Made by a program: the position numbers and the translations under genes. 64,000 nucleotides of DNA from Chryseobacterium gallinarum (GTDB taxonomy: Bacteria; Bacteroidota; Bacteroidia; Flavobacteriales; Weeksellaceae), in the NCBI RefSeq assembly GCF_001021975.1, contig NZ_CP009928.1:3042001-3106000 (forward strand), written 5' to 3'. Positions within the stretch are counted from its first letter, which is position 1; every line of letters begins with the position of its first letter. The notes beneath the pieces were generated by a model. That model was not told the DNA's origin. It saw only the letters and a program-made list of their open reading frames with translations, and searched no databases. This document shows, piece by piece, positions 1-8,769 of the stretch.

Positions 1-1
1 A

Positions 2-220
2 GAAATTGAATGGAAGCGCCTTGATAAGGTTCCATACGCTGAAGGTGATGAAGTAGAAGTAAAATTCATGGGGTATGATGACCGTAAGAAAATGAAGCTT
101 TCCCGTAAAGTTCTTTTGCCAAGACCTCCAAAACCGGAAGGTAAACCGAAAGCTGAAGGACAAGGAAGACCACAAGGCGGAAAACCTGCAGAAAACCAGA
201 CGCCTACTACAGAAGCATAA
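2..220 (+). CDS. pnp: Polyribonucleotide nucleotidyltransferase, C-terminal end (partial)
   Basis: The reading frame enters from the left edge and ends at TAA 218-220. The visible part (starting [20 protein letters not shown], followed by [20 protein letters not shown]) matches the last strands of an S1 RNA-binding domain as found at the end of PNPase, which degrades mRNA 3' to 5' phosphorolytically. The tail rich in Pro, Lys, Gly and Gln ([18 protein letters not shown]) is a typical disordered PNPase C-terminus in Bacteroidota. Other S1-domain proteins such as ribosomal protein S1 are possible, but the '[11 protein letters not shown]' ending followed by a short charged tail favours PNPase. 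The catalytic RNase PH domains lie outside the window. Confidence 0.75.
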   Translation, partial: EIEWKRLDKVPYAEGDEVEVKFMGYDDRKKMKLSRKVLLPRPPKPEGKPKAEGQGRPQGGKPAENQTPTTEA

Positions 221-240
221 GAAATATTCTTAGATATGAA

Positions 241-267
241 AAATCCCTCATTTTGAGGGATTTTTTG
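241..267 (+). terminator. Rho-independent terminator after pnp
   Basis: The arms AAATCCCTCA and TGAGGGATTT surround a 3-base loop and run into a T tract. The hairpin lies 20 bases after the pnp stop codon. Confidence 0.85.
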
Positions 268-395
268 TTTGTATAGGGTTGAAAAGTGCAACCAGAAGGT
301 TTTTACCTGTGATAACATTAAATGCTTTATAGGTCAGGGTTTATTTTTTCTCTTTTAATTGTATATGCTCCCTTGCATCTTCAACAGTCTTTATT

Positions 396-2684
396 TCAGC
401 TTCCGATTCTTTGTTTTAAATCCTCAGCTCCCCCGGTTTTTCTCGGCTGTCCGTTTTTAGAAGAACCAAAGTTATAAGTGTAGGAAAGTGTCACCACACG
501 GGAGTCCCTTTTCACAACAAAATTTTCTACATAATTATTAAAAACAGTTTGTGCTTTAGGGTTACTGGAGAAAAATACATCGTTGAATGCAAGCTTCAGG
601 ATGCTGTTATTTTTAAATTTCTTCTGGGCTCCTATATTCAGGTACCAGATGGGTCTTACGTCCATATAGGCATAAATTTCCCGGGTTCTGTAATTGCCTG
701 TGACTTCTGCTGTGAATCCATTTCCTAATTTGAAGGAGTTGATGCTGTTGATATTGAAATTAAAATTTCCTTTGTTGTTGATCTGGGTTTCAGAAACATT
801 TCCGGTGTAAGTCGCATAATAAAAATTGGCATTGTTATTCATGTCCCACCATTGGGTCACTTTTACAGGAGCGATCAGGTAAAGGCCGTAGTTAGAGACC
901 GAGCTGAGGTTTTCAATAGTTTGTACGGTCACATTTTTACCATCTTCTATAACAGGCTTGATGACATCCGTAATATTGTCACTGGTTTTACTGTAGCTTA
1001 ATGTAAAGAAATATTTATTGCTTAAGCTATAGGTAATTTCATAATTCATCATGGTTTGTGGGCTCAGGTCAGGATTTCCGGTTTTGGAAGTGGTAGGATC
1101 CAGATAGAACTTAAACGGGTTCAGCTGCATATAACTGGGTCTTGTGATCCTTCTGCTGAAATTGATTTCCAGGTTGCTTTTATCCGTCAGGTCATAAGAG
1201 AAAACAGCACTTGGAAATAATTGCGTATAATTTTGTTTATTAACCTGATTCGTAGCAAGCTGTGTTCCTTTTATGTTGGTATTCTCTACTCTTAAACCGG
1301 CTGTCATTTTTAATTTTTCCCATTTTTTGGAGACATTTCCATAGATGGCATTAATATTTTCTTCATAAATAAAATGATTGCTCTTTGAAGGATCAAAAAC
1401 CGGATTTCCGGCGTCTAAATTGAAAAACTTCAGATCACTGTCGTTTTTTACAAAGCTGGTCTTAATTCCTCCTTCCAGTTTCCAGTCATTTTTTAAATTT
1501 TTAGCGAGATCAGATTTTAATGAATAAATATTTAATTTTCCATTGATATCACCTTTTAAAATATCAAGCCTGTCAGAATTTTCAGATATCAGGTGGGTTT
1601 TTGTTTCAAAATTTTGAAGCGAGGAATTGGTATAATTAATATAATCAAAATCTGTAGTCAGTTCCGATCCTAAAGAATCAAGAGCATATTTATGGTTCAG
1701 GTTCACCGAAAAATTATCCCAGTCATTTTTTGTGGTACTCAGTGTATTGAAAGTACTTTCAGGAATGCGGTTGTTGTTCAGTGTTATATTGTTGTTATCA
1801 CCATCCAGATTAAGCCTGCTGGTGACCAGGCCTAAAGAAAAGCCCAGCACATTTTTATCATTCATATAATAGTCCATTCCGGCTTTTGCCACATGACTTT
1901 TAATGCCAAACTTTAGATAATTATCCTGTAAATAAGCTTTTTCAAAATTATTATTGTTATAAAAATTTCTATCCAGGATCAGGTGGTTGTAAAGCTCCCT
2001 GTAGGCAAAACTGTAATTTCCGAATATATTGAACTTTTTATTCCTGTGATTAATGCTGAAGCTGTTATTGTTCTTCACATACTTTCCTGTTCCTATAGAG
2101 GATGAAGGAAGCCCTTTCAGATAATTGGCGAGATCACTTCCGGTCATTGGTGTATTTTTACCATCAATCTGGATGAGCAGGTTTCCTTTTCCCCTGAGGC
2201 TGATATTATCATTGGAATCAATGTTGACTCCCGGTGCCTTTTCCAGCACTTCAAAAGCTGAGTTTCCTGTACTGGCAATACTGTTTTCGACATTCATAAT
2301 CATTTTTCCGTCCTGTCTTTCAATCAGGGGCCTGGTCTTTGTAATGGTTACTCCTTCAATTGATTTTATTTTCAGGTCAATAGGAGGGAGGCTGGTATTG
2401 CCTGCCAATGCAATATTGTCAGAATGATAGATTTCAGAGCCGTTTCTGTTAATCTTTAACCGGTAAGTTCCGGGCTTCAGGTCATTGAAACTGAACTTTC
2501 CGTTGGCATCTGCAATTTCTGTTTTAATAAGTTTCTGTTCAGAGTCGAATAAATTGATTTCCATCTGCTCTGTTTTCTCAGAGGAAATAGTGCCTGACAA
2601 GGACAAGCCCTGCATAGTTTGTGCTGACAAATAACTGCTGAACAGGAACATCCAGATCAGCAGAAATGAAAATATTCTGGCCAT
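396..2684 (-). CDS. TonB-dependent outer-membrane receptor with shortened plug
   Basis: Outer-membrane receptor of the family with an N-terminal carboxypeptidase-regulatory-like domain and a C-terminal 'outer membrane beta-barrel' domain. A signal peptide (residues 1-22, ending SYLSAQ) is followed by the Ig-like domain (about 28-105), a plug segment (about 112-197: QIDGKNTPMTGSDLANYLKG) and a barrel rich in aromatic strands up to residue 762. The plug breaks off at PSSSI (residue 197) and continues directly as GTGKYVKNNNSFSINHR, which is barrel-type sequence. In relatives the stretch 'ESVEVI-NPSAKYDAAG-aGIINI' comes in between, so roughly 40-45 residues seem to be missing in frame. The gene follows marR by 6 bases and is probably co-transcribed with and controlled by it. 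The substrate cannot be told. Confidence 0.8.
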   Translation of the reverse strand: MARIFSFLLIWMFLFSSYLSAQTMQGLSLSGTISSEKTEQMEINLFDSEQKLIKTEIADANGKFSFNDLKPGTYRLKINRNGSEIYHSDNIALAGNTSLPPIDLKIKSIEGVTITKTRPLIERQDGKMIMNVENSIASTGNSAFEVLEKAPGVNIDSNDNISLRGKGNLLIQIDGKNTPMTGSDLANYLKGLPSSSIGTGKYVKNNNSFSINHRNKKFNIFGNYSFAYRELYNHLILDRNFYNNNNFEKAYLQDNYLKFGIKSHVAKAGMDYYMNDKNVLGFSLGLVTSRLNLDGDNNNITLNNNRIPESTFNTLSTTKNDWDNFSVNLNHKYALDSLGSELTTDFDYINYTNSSLQNFETKTHLISENSDRLDILKGDINGKLNIYSLKSDLAKNLKNDWKLEGGIKTSFVKNDSDLKFFNLDAGNPVFDPSKSNHFIYEENINAIYGNVSKKWEKLKMTAGLRVENTNIKGTQLATNQVNKQNYTQLFPSAVFSYDLTDKSNLEINFSRRITRPSYMQLNPFKFYLDPTTSKTGNPDLSPQTMMNYEITYSLSNKYFFTLSYSKTSDNITDVIKPVIEDGKNVTVQTIENLSSVSNYGLYLIAPVKVTQWWDMNNNANFYYATYTGNVSETQINNKGNFNFNINSINSFKLGNGFTAEVTGNYRTREIYAYMDVRPIWYLNIGAQKKFKNNSILKLAFNDVFFSSNPKAQTVFNNYVENFVVKRDSRVVTLSYTYNFGSSKNGQPRKTGGAEDLKQRIGS

Positions 2685-2690
2685 AGTGTT

Positions 2691-3131
2691 TTATTTTTTT
2701 GAATTGAGACAGTTTTCTGAAATTTTAAGCAAAGCGGAATACATCACTTCCAGCTCTTTTTTACTAATCCCCTCTAAAGCCGTTTTTCTGTTTTTTTCAA
2801 CAATATTCTGAACCTTTTCTATGATTTCCTTTCCGGATTCTGTCACTTTTAAATTGGTTTTCCTACGGTCTTCAGGGTGTACGTGTCGTATAATATATTC
2901 TGACTTTACCATGATATCAATGATTCTGGTTACAGAAGCATTATCTTTAAATACCAGATCACCAATCTCATTCTGGGTAATTCCCGGGTTTTCCAGAATA
3001 GCCTTGATGATAAGCCATTGATCTATGGTTATCGTAAAACCGTTTGCCTTTAGCTGACGTTGTGCATAGTTTCTATAGGCCCTTATGGCTTTATCGATAT
3101 TGTAGAATATAATTGAATTTAGTTTTTCCAT
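2691..3131 (-). CDS. MarR-family transcriptional regulator
   Basis: Winged-helix regulator of 146 residues. The core shows DQWLIIKAILENPGITQNEIGDLV (helix-turn-helix), the recognition helix region KDNASVTRIIDIMVKSEYI, and the wing HPEDRRKTNLKVTESGKEI, all diagnostic of MarR. A longer frame begins with TTG at 3155, but ATG at 3129-3131 (MEKLNSIIFYN) fits the family length and leaves the palindrome at 3158-3171 in the untranslated region. It precedes the TonB receptor gene by 6 bases, so it probably controls itself and the receptor. MarR proteins usually repress and are released by small ligands; the ligand is unknown. Confidence 0.88.
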   Translation of the reverse strand: MEKLNSIIFYNIDKAIRAYRNYAQRQLKANGFTITIDQWLIIKAILENPGITQNEIGDLVFKDNASVTRIIDIMVKSEYIIRHVHPEDRRKTNLKVTESGKEIIEKVQNIVEKNRKTALEGISKKELEVMYSALLKISENCLNSKK

Positions 3132-3157
3132 GATATCATTAAAATGATAAATCAATT

Positions 3158-3171
3158 ATTGATATATCAAT
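3158..3171. promoter_or_regulatory. Palindrome upstream of marR, likely MarR operator
   Basis: ATTGATATATCAAT is a perfect 14-bp palindrome 27 bases upstream of the marR start. Its size and position fit autoregulatory MarR boxes. TTGAT/ATCAA arms are common among MarR sites, but binding is inferred. Confidence 0.55.
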
Positions 3172-3231
3172 TAATTGGTTGACCATCAATATACCTTTGT
3201 TACACTACCCTGAAATTTTTTTTAAAATAAT

Positions 3232-6200
3232 TTAAAAACTGCCAATAGGATCATTGATTTTTTCCTTTACAGATGGGCCTTTTAGAGAATAAGAGGGAGC
3301 TGTATTTTCAATCACTTTAAATAATCCGTCGATTTGTGGCCGCATTCCCGGAGGAGATACATGATAAAACTCTTTGAGAAGATCCAGAGAACCCGGCTTT
3401 TTAGGGTACCGGTTGTTGCTTAGGAAATTCCTTAAAGCCAGATTTACTTTTTCCTCCCCAATAAGTTCACTTAATTTTACCATAGCAACAGCACCTTTAG
3501 AGTATGAAATATGGGGAACTTTCCCGGTAGCCCTGTAAATAGGAACATTTTCAGATAATCCTTTTTCATTGTCATAGATTTGCTGATGTACGCGGATTCT
3601 GTCCGTCATTTTTTCTTTACCATGCATTTTTTTGTAAAGCATCATTTCTGTATACATGGCGAGAGTTTCTGTAAGCATTACGGAGCCTTCACGGTGATCA
3701 GGGTCTATCTGGCTGTTGCCCCACCACAGATGGGAGAGTTCGTGGCCCGCGAGTTCATTGATGACATCCTGTTCTTTATCAGCATGAATGTTGGCATGGA
3801 ATATCATATCTTCAGGCATAAAGATGACTGATGGGTACGCTGTAGCCGCAAAACCTCTGGTAAATGATGAAATTTCTGCGAAAGTAATGGTACTGAAAGG
3901 GTATTGCCCAAAATTCTGCTGGCAATAATCCAGGGTGAGTTTTGCATTCTGAATAAGATGCTCTACATTTTCACCATGATTTTTATGATACAGAATGTTG
4001 ATCAGGATTCCCTTGTAATTTACTTTCTGAATCTGATATACTGCGGATGAAAAGGCAAACCGGAAAGGGATATTTTTCGCGTAATATCGGGAATAGTTCC
4101 TTCCTGCTGTACTCCAGCTTTTTATAAGATCTCCGGTACCCACAGCTGTTTGATTGCCCTCTGTAGAAAGGGTCATATCCAATGTAATAAAATCTTTTTT
4201 AAATACTGCCGGATTTTCGGGACTCTGTAATGGCTCAAGCTTTCCGAGCCGGTATTCTTTCCTTTTTTGCTCATCCTGTATTTCTTCTCCTTTCTGGTAT
4301 CCGATGCCCGGATAATACCTGCTGATTCTTGCAAATGAACCGTTTTCTATAATAGCATTGAAAGATTGGTGACCGTTAACGGCAAACCATTGGTAAGACA
4401 ATTCAAAATCAAGGACAGCTTCAGTTTCTGGAGCCATTGGCTGGTTTAATGAAATCTCAGCCGTATTTTCGGCAATTGGAATAATTTCTGATCCGTATTT
4501 AAAAATTGCAGATTTCAATCGCAGATCTTTATTAAAATTGATCAGGATTTTACTGACAGGACTTTCTGTTTGATTTTTCAGGAGGTATTTTCCCGTGATT
4601 TCATACGTGTTCTCAGATGGATAGAGTTTAATTTCAGTAGTTACACCGGTGATGTCAGGTTGTGGCAGATGTTCATATTGCCGGAATTTTTTTTCATATT
4701 GCGCAGCATGCAAAACGGAACTTTCTTCATTTTTTGGGATATACCCTTTCATAAAAAGTGATCCTGAATAGATCCCTGAAAATAAGAGAAGAAAACAAAC
4801 GGAATATTGAATAACAGAGAGCTTTTTAGTTTTTATGAAAAGAACAGCCAGCCATAACACAGCCATGATACCGACACCAAATAAAAGCCTTTGTAAAAAA
4901 GCCTCTTCGTAGGTTCCGTACCCATTAAAATCACTGTAACTGCCTCTGAAATCTGAAAATATTCTTAAAAGCGGATAAGAAAATAACATTTGGGAAGCAG
5001 GGCCGGCGAATACAAATGAAGATACAACAGATATGCCCAAAGCAATAAACTTGTTTTTTATAAGGTCATTGATCAACAGTATCAGGCTGGTAAACAAGAT
5101 CAATGGAAAAGTATTAAAGATAAATACTCCGAGATAAGCATTCCAGTCCAGATGCCCATACCCGTAAACAGTCTGGAAAACGATTCCTTCAATAATTGAA
5201 ATCCCCGTGAAAAAAAACAGCAGGATACTCATGGAAATACAATGACCTGCCCATTTTGCTTTTGAGAAAAAAGTACTTTTTTCAATAAGGAAAAAGCCGG
5301 ATGAGTGACTCCTCCAATACAGGTCGTTGAGAAAATAAACCACGACCAATATACCCAATATATGGAAGTTTTCAGAAATGGTGGTTGCCATCAGTCCTGA
5401 ACTGGCGTATTTTTGAGGCAGGCGGATCCCTTTCTCAATTTCGGCATACATTTCCATTCCTATGAAGAATAGCAGGAGGATGGTGACAGCAGGAATAGTA
5501 ACGGTTTTAAATAAATAAATCAGGTCGGTTTTTGCAAATGACAGGATGGCCTGAACGGAAGATTTTCTATTGAAAATTGGGAATGCAACCTTGTATTCCT
5601 CCGAAGAAATCACAGGTGAAGAATAGCGCTGAGGCTCTTTTTTTATTTTTCTTTTTGAAATATGGGAAAATGAGAACAGTCTGAAGGAAAGCAGCAGGAA
5701 AATAACTGATATTCCAGAGAACATAAGCCTGTTGAACAATAAATAATGCGTAAAAGGTACAATTTGTGTGTTCTTCTGATGAACGGAAAACACTTTGGCA
5801 TCCATAAAATAAGAGGAAATGCCGAAAGGATCAAGCCATGCCGAAAGTTGCTGTGCTTCCAATGACTGAGGCATGCTTCCTGCCATAAAAGGAGAATTGG
5901 AAAATAGCAGGACAACCATGTACAATACATACAAGAATAAACCGGTTACAACAACGAGTAATTTTTTCCTGATGATGAAAGATACAAAAAACAACAAACT
6001 GCTGATGAAAAAAGTATTGAACAGACCGAAAACCAGCAAAGGATATAAGTAATACACCACTTGGAATCCATCCTGCATTTCGCTTCCTGTCCGCATTGCC
6101 TGTCCAGTCATAAAACCAGTCATAAGAAAAAAGAAACTTAAAAAAAGTTGTACATAATACGAACAGAATTTTCCGGTCAGATAAGATTTTTTATCGACCG

Positions 6201-6471
6201 GAAATGAGAACATCAGTAAATCGAACCGGCTATCAGCTTCCTTGAAAAGCAGCTGTAAAGCATAAATGACTCCGGGAAAGATGAGCGAAATGCTGAGTAG
6301 TCCGGTCATAAAACCAATGGTATAAGGTGAGTTTAAAAAAATACCTTCTCCAACGGTAAGATTAAACCGGCTGCCGCAAAAGATACCTATTCCTGTTAAG
6401 GCTAAGGCAATCAGGTACCCGGACCGGTGCTTTATATGGCGTCCGGCCTCAAATAAAAATATAGTGTTCAT
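3232..6471 (-). CDS. ABC permease fused to M1-family aminopeptidase
   Basis: A 1079-residue fusion. The N-terminal half (about 1-570) has two blocks of hydrophobic helices of ABC-2 permease type: an initial block to about residue 270, a cytoplasmic linker (KRKIKKEPQRYSSPVISSEE), then further helices up to about 570. The C-terminal half (about 590-1050) is a gluzincin metallopeptidase of the M1 type, with HELSH near residue 908 followed by WWGNSQ and a downstream glutamate in LTETLAMYTEMM. Here the Glu is 21 residues after the second His instead of the usual 19. The gene starts 2 bases after the stop of the ATPase gene, so the two make one transporter unit. Such fusions are known in Bacteroidota; the substrate (perhaps a peptide cut during or after export) is not established. 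Confidence 0.85.
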   Translation of the reverse strand: MNTIFLFEAGRHIKHRSGYLIALALTGIGIFCGSRFNLTVGEGIFLNSPYTIGFMTGLLSISLIFPGVIYALQLLFKEADSRFDLLMFSFPVDKKSYLTGKFCSYYVQLFLSFFFLMTGFMTGQAMRTGSEMQDGFQVVYYLYPLLVFGLFNTFFISSLLFFVSFIIRKKLLVVVTGLFLYVLYMVVLLFSNSPFMAGSMPQSLEAQQLSAWLDPFGISSYFMDAKVFSVHQKNTQIVPFTHYLLFNRLMFSGISVIFLLLSFRLFSFSHISKRKIKKEPQRYSSPVISSEEYKVAFPIFNRKSSVQAILSFAKTDLIYLFKTVTIPAVTILLLFFIGMEMYAEIEKGIRLPQKYASSGLMATTISENFHILGILVVVYFLNDLYWRSHSSGFFLIEKSTFFSKAKWAGHCISMSILLFFFTGISIIEGIVFQTVYGYGHLDWNAYLGVFIFNTFPLILFTSLILLINDLIKNKFIALGISVVSSFVFAGPASQMLFSYPLLRIFSDFRGSYSDFNGYGTYEEAFLQRLLFGVGIMAVLWLAVLFIKTKKLSVIQYSVCFLLLFSGIYSGSLFMKGYIPKNEESSVLHAAQYEKKFRQYEHLPQPDITGVTTEIKLYPSENTYEITGKYLLKNQTESPVSKILINFNKDLRLKSAIFKYGSEIIPIAENTAEISLNQPMAPETEAVLDFELSYQWFAVNGHQSFNAIIENGSFARISRYYPGIGYQKGEEIQDEQKRKEYRLGKLEPLQSPENPAVFKKDFITLDMTLSTEGNQTAVGTGDLIKSWSTAGRNYSRYYAKNIPFRFAFSSAVYQIQKVNYKGILINILYHKNHGENVEHLIQNAKLTLDYCQQNFGQYPFSTITFAEISSFTRGFAATAYPSVIFMPEDMIFHANIHADKEQDVINELAGHELSHLWWGNSQIDPDHREGSVMLTETLAMYTEMMLYKKMHGKEKMTDRIRVHQQIYDNEKGLSENVPIYRATGKVPHISYSKGAVAMVKLSELIGEEKVNLALRNFLSNNRYPKKPGSLDLLKEFYHVSPPGMRPQIDGLFKVIENTAPSYSLKGPSVKEKINDPIGSF

Positions 6472-6473
6472 GA

Positions 6474-7346
6474 CTAAGGTTTTTGAGTTAGAGTATGAAA
6501 GTAAACATGTTCCAATAAAGGTTGTACAGAATAGAAACCTTTGGGATATTCCTGAGAAAAAACGGTGATATGCAGTGCTCTTTCAATTAGCTGCTGGCTG
6601 ATAATATCATAGTGTAAAGTATACTGTTTCAGCTCATTTTTATCGATAGGTTTAGACCATATTTTGTTTTCCAGTTCTGCAATTAATGCTCCCGGGCTGC
6701 CTTGTATAAGGATCTTACCATGATTCATAACAGCCATTTCCGAGCAAAGGTTTCTTACATCTTCCACCAGATGGGTGGAAAGGATCACAATAACATCCCG
6801 GCTGATGTCATTCAGCAAAGCATTGAAACGGTTGCGTTCCTCAGGATCTAGACCGGCCGTAGGTTCATCTACGATGATGATCTTGGGTGCACCCAATAAA
6901 GCCTGCGCCACTCCGAATCGCTGCTTCATTCCCCCGGAGAAGGTATGAACCTCTTTATTCCTGAAATCTGCAAGGTTGACCTTCTCCAGTAGATTTATAA
7001 TCTGATTTTTCCGCTGATTCTTGTCTGAAACACCCTTCAATACTGCGATATGTTCCAGCAGATCATATGCAGAAACCCTAGGGTAAACCCCGAAATCCTG
7101 AGGCAGAAACCCCAAATGTTTTTTGATATAATCTGGATTCTGGGTAACATCCGTTCCGTTAAAGATGATATTCCCGGAAGTAGGTTTCCGGAGGCCTACA
7201 ATGGTTTTCATTAAAGATGATTTACCCGCTCCATTAGGACCAAGCAGGCCGAACATTCCGTTTTTGATCTCCAGTGAAATGTTCTGAATAGCTTGATGTC
7301 CATTAGGATAAGTGAGGCTGAGCTGGTTAACAGATAATGTATTCAT
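6474..7346 (-). CDS. ABC transporter ATP-binding protein
   Basis: ATPase subunit of 290 residues. Walker A GPNGAGKS is at 36-43, the Q-loop at LPQDFG (81-86), the signature SGGMKQR at 137-143, and Walker B with D-loop IIIVDEPTAGLDP at about 156-168. The H-loop is ILSTH. This is the type that powers ABC-2 permeases. Its stop lies 2 bases before the permease/peptidase start, so they form an operon in which the ATPase comes first. No ligand-specific domain is present. Confidence 0.92.
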   Translation of the reverse strand: MNTLSVNQLSLTYPNGHQAIQNISLEIKNGMFGLLGPNGAGKSSLMKTIVGLRKPTSGNIIFNGTDVTQNPDYIKKHLGFLPQDFGVYPRVSAYDLLEHIAVLKGVSDKNQRKNQIINLLEKVNLADFRNKEVHTFSGGMKQRFGVAQALLGAPKIIIVDEPTAGLDPEERNRFNALLNDISRDVIVILSTHLVEDVRNLCSEMAVMNHGKILIQGSPGALIAELENKIWSKPIDKNELKQYTLHYDIISQQLIERALHITVFSQEYPKGFYSVQPLLEHVYFHTLTQKP

Positions 7347-7399
7347 AATTTTGAGTTTGGGTAATACAATGACAGGCGGTCTTTCGACAGCTGTTTTTT

Positions 7400-7440
7400 G
7401 AAGTTAGAAGTTAGTGGGCTGGAAGCTGGAAGTAATGGGA
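7400..7440. repeat. Short degenerate GAAGTT/GGAAGCT repeat
   Basis: Tandem units of the type GAAGTTA, GAAGTTA, GGAAGCT, GGAAGTA lie in the gap between the ABC ATPase gene and the HTH gene. A related stretch (GAAGACTGGAAGCAGAAGTT) occurs near 59922-59941 after ilvA. They look like small intergenic repeats rather than a gene. Confidence 0.4.
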
Positions 7441-7479
7441 AATTTTAACTCTTAATACTTGGCTTCGCTCCGTAGCCGG

Positions 7480-7683
7480 CTATTCTTTAAATTCAAGAAT
7501 ATCTCCGGGCTGGCATTCCAGGATTTTGCAGATGGCCTCAAGGGTATCGAAACGTACTCCTTTGGCTTTTCCGGTTTTCAGGATGGAAAGATTGACGGGA
7601 GTAATTCCCAGTTTTTCTGCCAATTCTTTACTCTGCATCTTTCTTTTGGCAAGCATTACATCCAAGTTGACTATAATCGGCAT
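7480..7683 (-). CDS. Small XRE-type HTH regulator (YozG-like)
   Basis: A 67-residue protein that is little more than a helix-turn-helix domain: MLAKRKMQSKELAEKLGI, then TPVNLSILKTGKAKGVRFDT, then LEAICKILECQPGDILEF. This ending is typical of the compact Cro/C1 regulators paired with DUF2975 membrane proteins. A longer frame runs back to 7815 inside the upstream gene, but ATG at 7681-7683 gives the usual size and starts one base after the DUF2975 stop. The two genes form an operon. Autoregulation through the inverted repeat at 8233-8261 is likely. Confidence 0.85.
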   Translation of the reverse strand: MPIIVNLDVMLAKRKMQSKELAEKLGITPVNLSILKTGKAKGVRFDTLEAICKILECQPGDILEFKE

Positions 7684-7684
7684 T

Positions 7685-8200
7685 TTATATAAATAGATCT
7701 TGTTCGTTTTGCAAATGTAGCCCTTGTTTAAAAATATTGGCAAGAAACAGGCAGAAAATTCCAAGCATAAAGTGAATAAACACCAGTCCCCATATAATAC
7801 TTTCCACTTCCACAAAGAAACTCGCGATAATAACCAGGGGAAGGGGAATGAAAATATTATACAGGTAAAATCTCTTAAGTTGACCTATATTTTTTTTCGT
7901 AAATAATTTGTCGCGGAAGAATACCCTGAAAACTCCGGCAGAAAGCCAGAAAAAAATTCCATAGGAAATTAAAACCAGAAGAAATGAAAACATAATGTAC
8001 GGATGATTGTTTTCAATATTCAGAAAAGGACTTTCCGTAAACGGATAATTGATGTGAAGGTATTGTCCGTCTTTGTACGGAACAACAGAAAAATCCGTAG
8101 CTAAACAAAGAATGGAGTATACAAAAGTGATTAAATAGCCTACCGAAAGAATACAGCAGATATAAAATAAAATCTTTGAAATAATTCTGGTCTGGTTCAT
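7685..8200 (-). CDS. DUF2975 membrane protein
   Basis: A 171-residue protein with four predicted membrane helices: about 10-30 (ISKILFYICCILSVGYLITF), 70-90 (IMFSFLLVLISYGIFFWL), 115-135 and 140-160. The conserved GVFRVFFRDKLFTKKNI loop fits DUF2975, a family regularly encoded just upstream of a small XRE regulator. The role is unknown; by analogy to other membrane protein/HTH pairs it may sense or sequester something at the membrane. The promoter at 8224-8252 drives it. Confidence 0.8.
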   Translation of the reverse strand: MNQTRIISKILFYICCILSVGYLITFVYSILCLATDFSVVPYKDGQYLHINYPFTESPFLNIENNHPYIMFSFLLVLISYGIFFWLSAGVFRVFFRDKLFTKKNIGQLKRFYLYNIFIPLPLVIIASFFVEVESIIWGLVFIHFMLGIFCLFLANIFKQGLHLQNEQDLFI

Positions 8201-8223
8201 GTCATGATCATTAATTGATATTG

Positions 8224-8261
8224 CAAATGTATAATTAATTATCGTAAAACAATAATTAATT
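8224..8261 (-). promoter_or_regulatory. Promoter with overlapping inverted repeat for the DUF2975-HTH operon
   Basis: Reading on the minus strand, TTG (8250-8252), an 18-base spacer, and a perfect TACATTTG -7 box (8224-8231) form a canonical Bacteroidota promoter. A perfect 10-bp inverted repeat (AATTAATTAT at 8233-8242, ATAATTAATT at 8252-8261, 9-base spacer) covers the spacer and -33 region. It is well placed as an operator for the HTH protein of the operon. Confidence 0.65.
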
Positions 8262-8365
8262 TAAATAAAAATTTATTTTTCTCGATTCAAAATTATCAAT
8301 AAACTGGTCGGAATAGCGTGATAATCACAGTTTTTAAGTAATTTTAAATAATAAAAATTGAAATC

Positions 8366-8707
8366 ATGGCTTACAGTACTGAACTTGCCGACCGCGTACG
8401 GGAACGACTCTTGGTGGAAAATAATATAGAAATTGAAGAAAAGAAAATGTTCAGCGGACTGTCTTTTCTTGTGAATGGAAAGATGTGTATCAGCATCAGT
8501 CATGAGAATCTTATGTGCCGCTATGATCCGGAGTTGGAAGAAGAGGTTTCGGAAAAGAAAGGATTTCTGCCGATGATCATGAAAGGGAAGCAACTCAAAG
8601 GATACTGCTATGTAGAACCTGCCGGATTTCAAAAGCCGGATGATTTTGAATACTGGATCAAAATATGTCTTGATTATAACCCCATGGCAAAGGCTTCGAA
8701 GAAATGA
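8366..8707 (+). CDS. TfoX/Sxy N-terminal domain protein
   Basis: A 113-residue protein made of a single TfoX N-terminal domain: the start MAYSTELADRVRERLL, the conserved EEKKMFSGLSFLVNGKMCISI (usual pattern KkMFGG.aFmvnGkM) and the end region DFEYWIKICLDYN. In Haemophilus the two-domain TfoX/Sxy co-activates competence genes. Single-domain versions like this are common in Bacteroidota and have no settled role. The gene stands alone and divergent from the DUF2975 operon, sharing the 165-base intergenic region. Confidence 0.8.
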   Translation: MAYSTELADRVRERLLVENNIEIEEKKMFSGLSFLVNGKMCISISHENLMCRYDPELEEEVSEKKGFLPMIMKGKQLKGYCYVEPAGFQKPDDFEYWIKICLDYNPMAKASKK

Positions 8708-8723
8708 ATGGAAAAGAGTTGTG

Positions 8724-8769
8724 AATAAGAGTGATGAAATTTTCAGTCTCACAATCCATCACTCTTATT
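8724..8769. terminator. Bidirectional terminator between converging genes
   Basis: Perfect 13-bp arms AATAAGAGTGATG (8724-8736) and CATCACTCTTATT (8757-8769) flank a 20-base loop. The right arm overlaps the stop codon of the converging nucleotidyltransferase gene. Confidence 0.6.

Noticed and set aside
8273..8752. 159-residue minus-strand frame covering the TfoX-like gene
   Set aside because: It is a shadow of the TfoX-domain gene, which has a recognisable family and better codon character.
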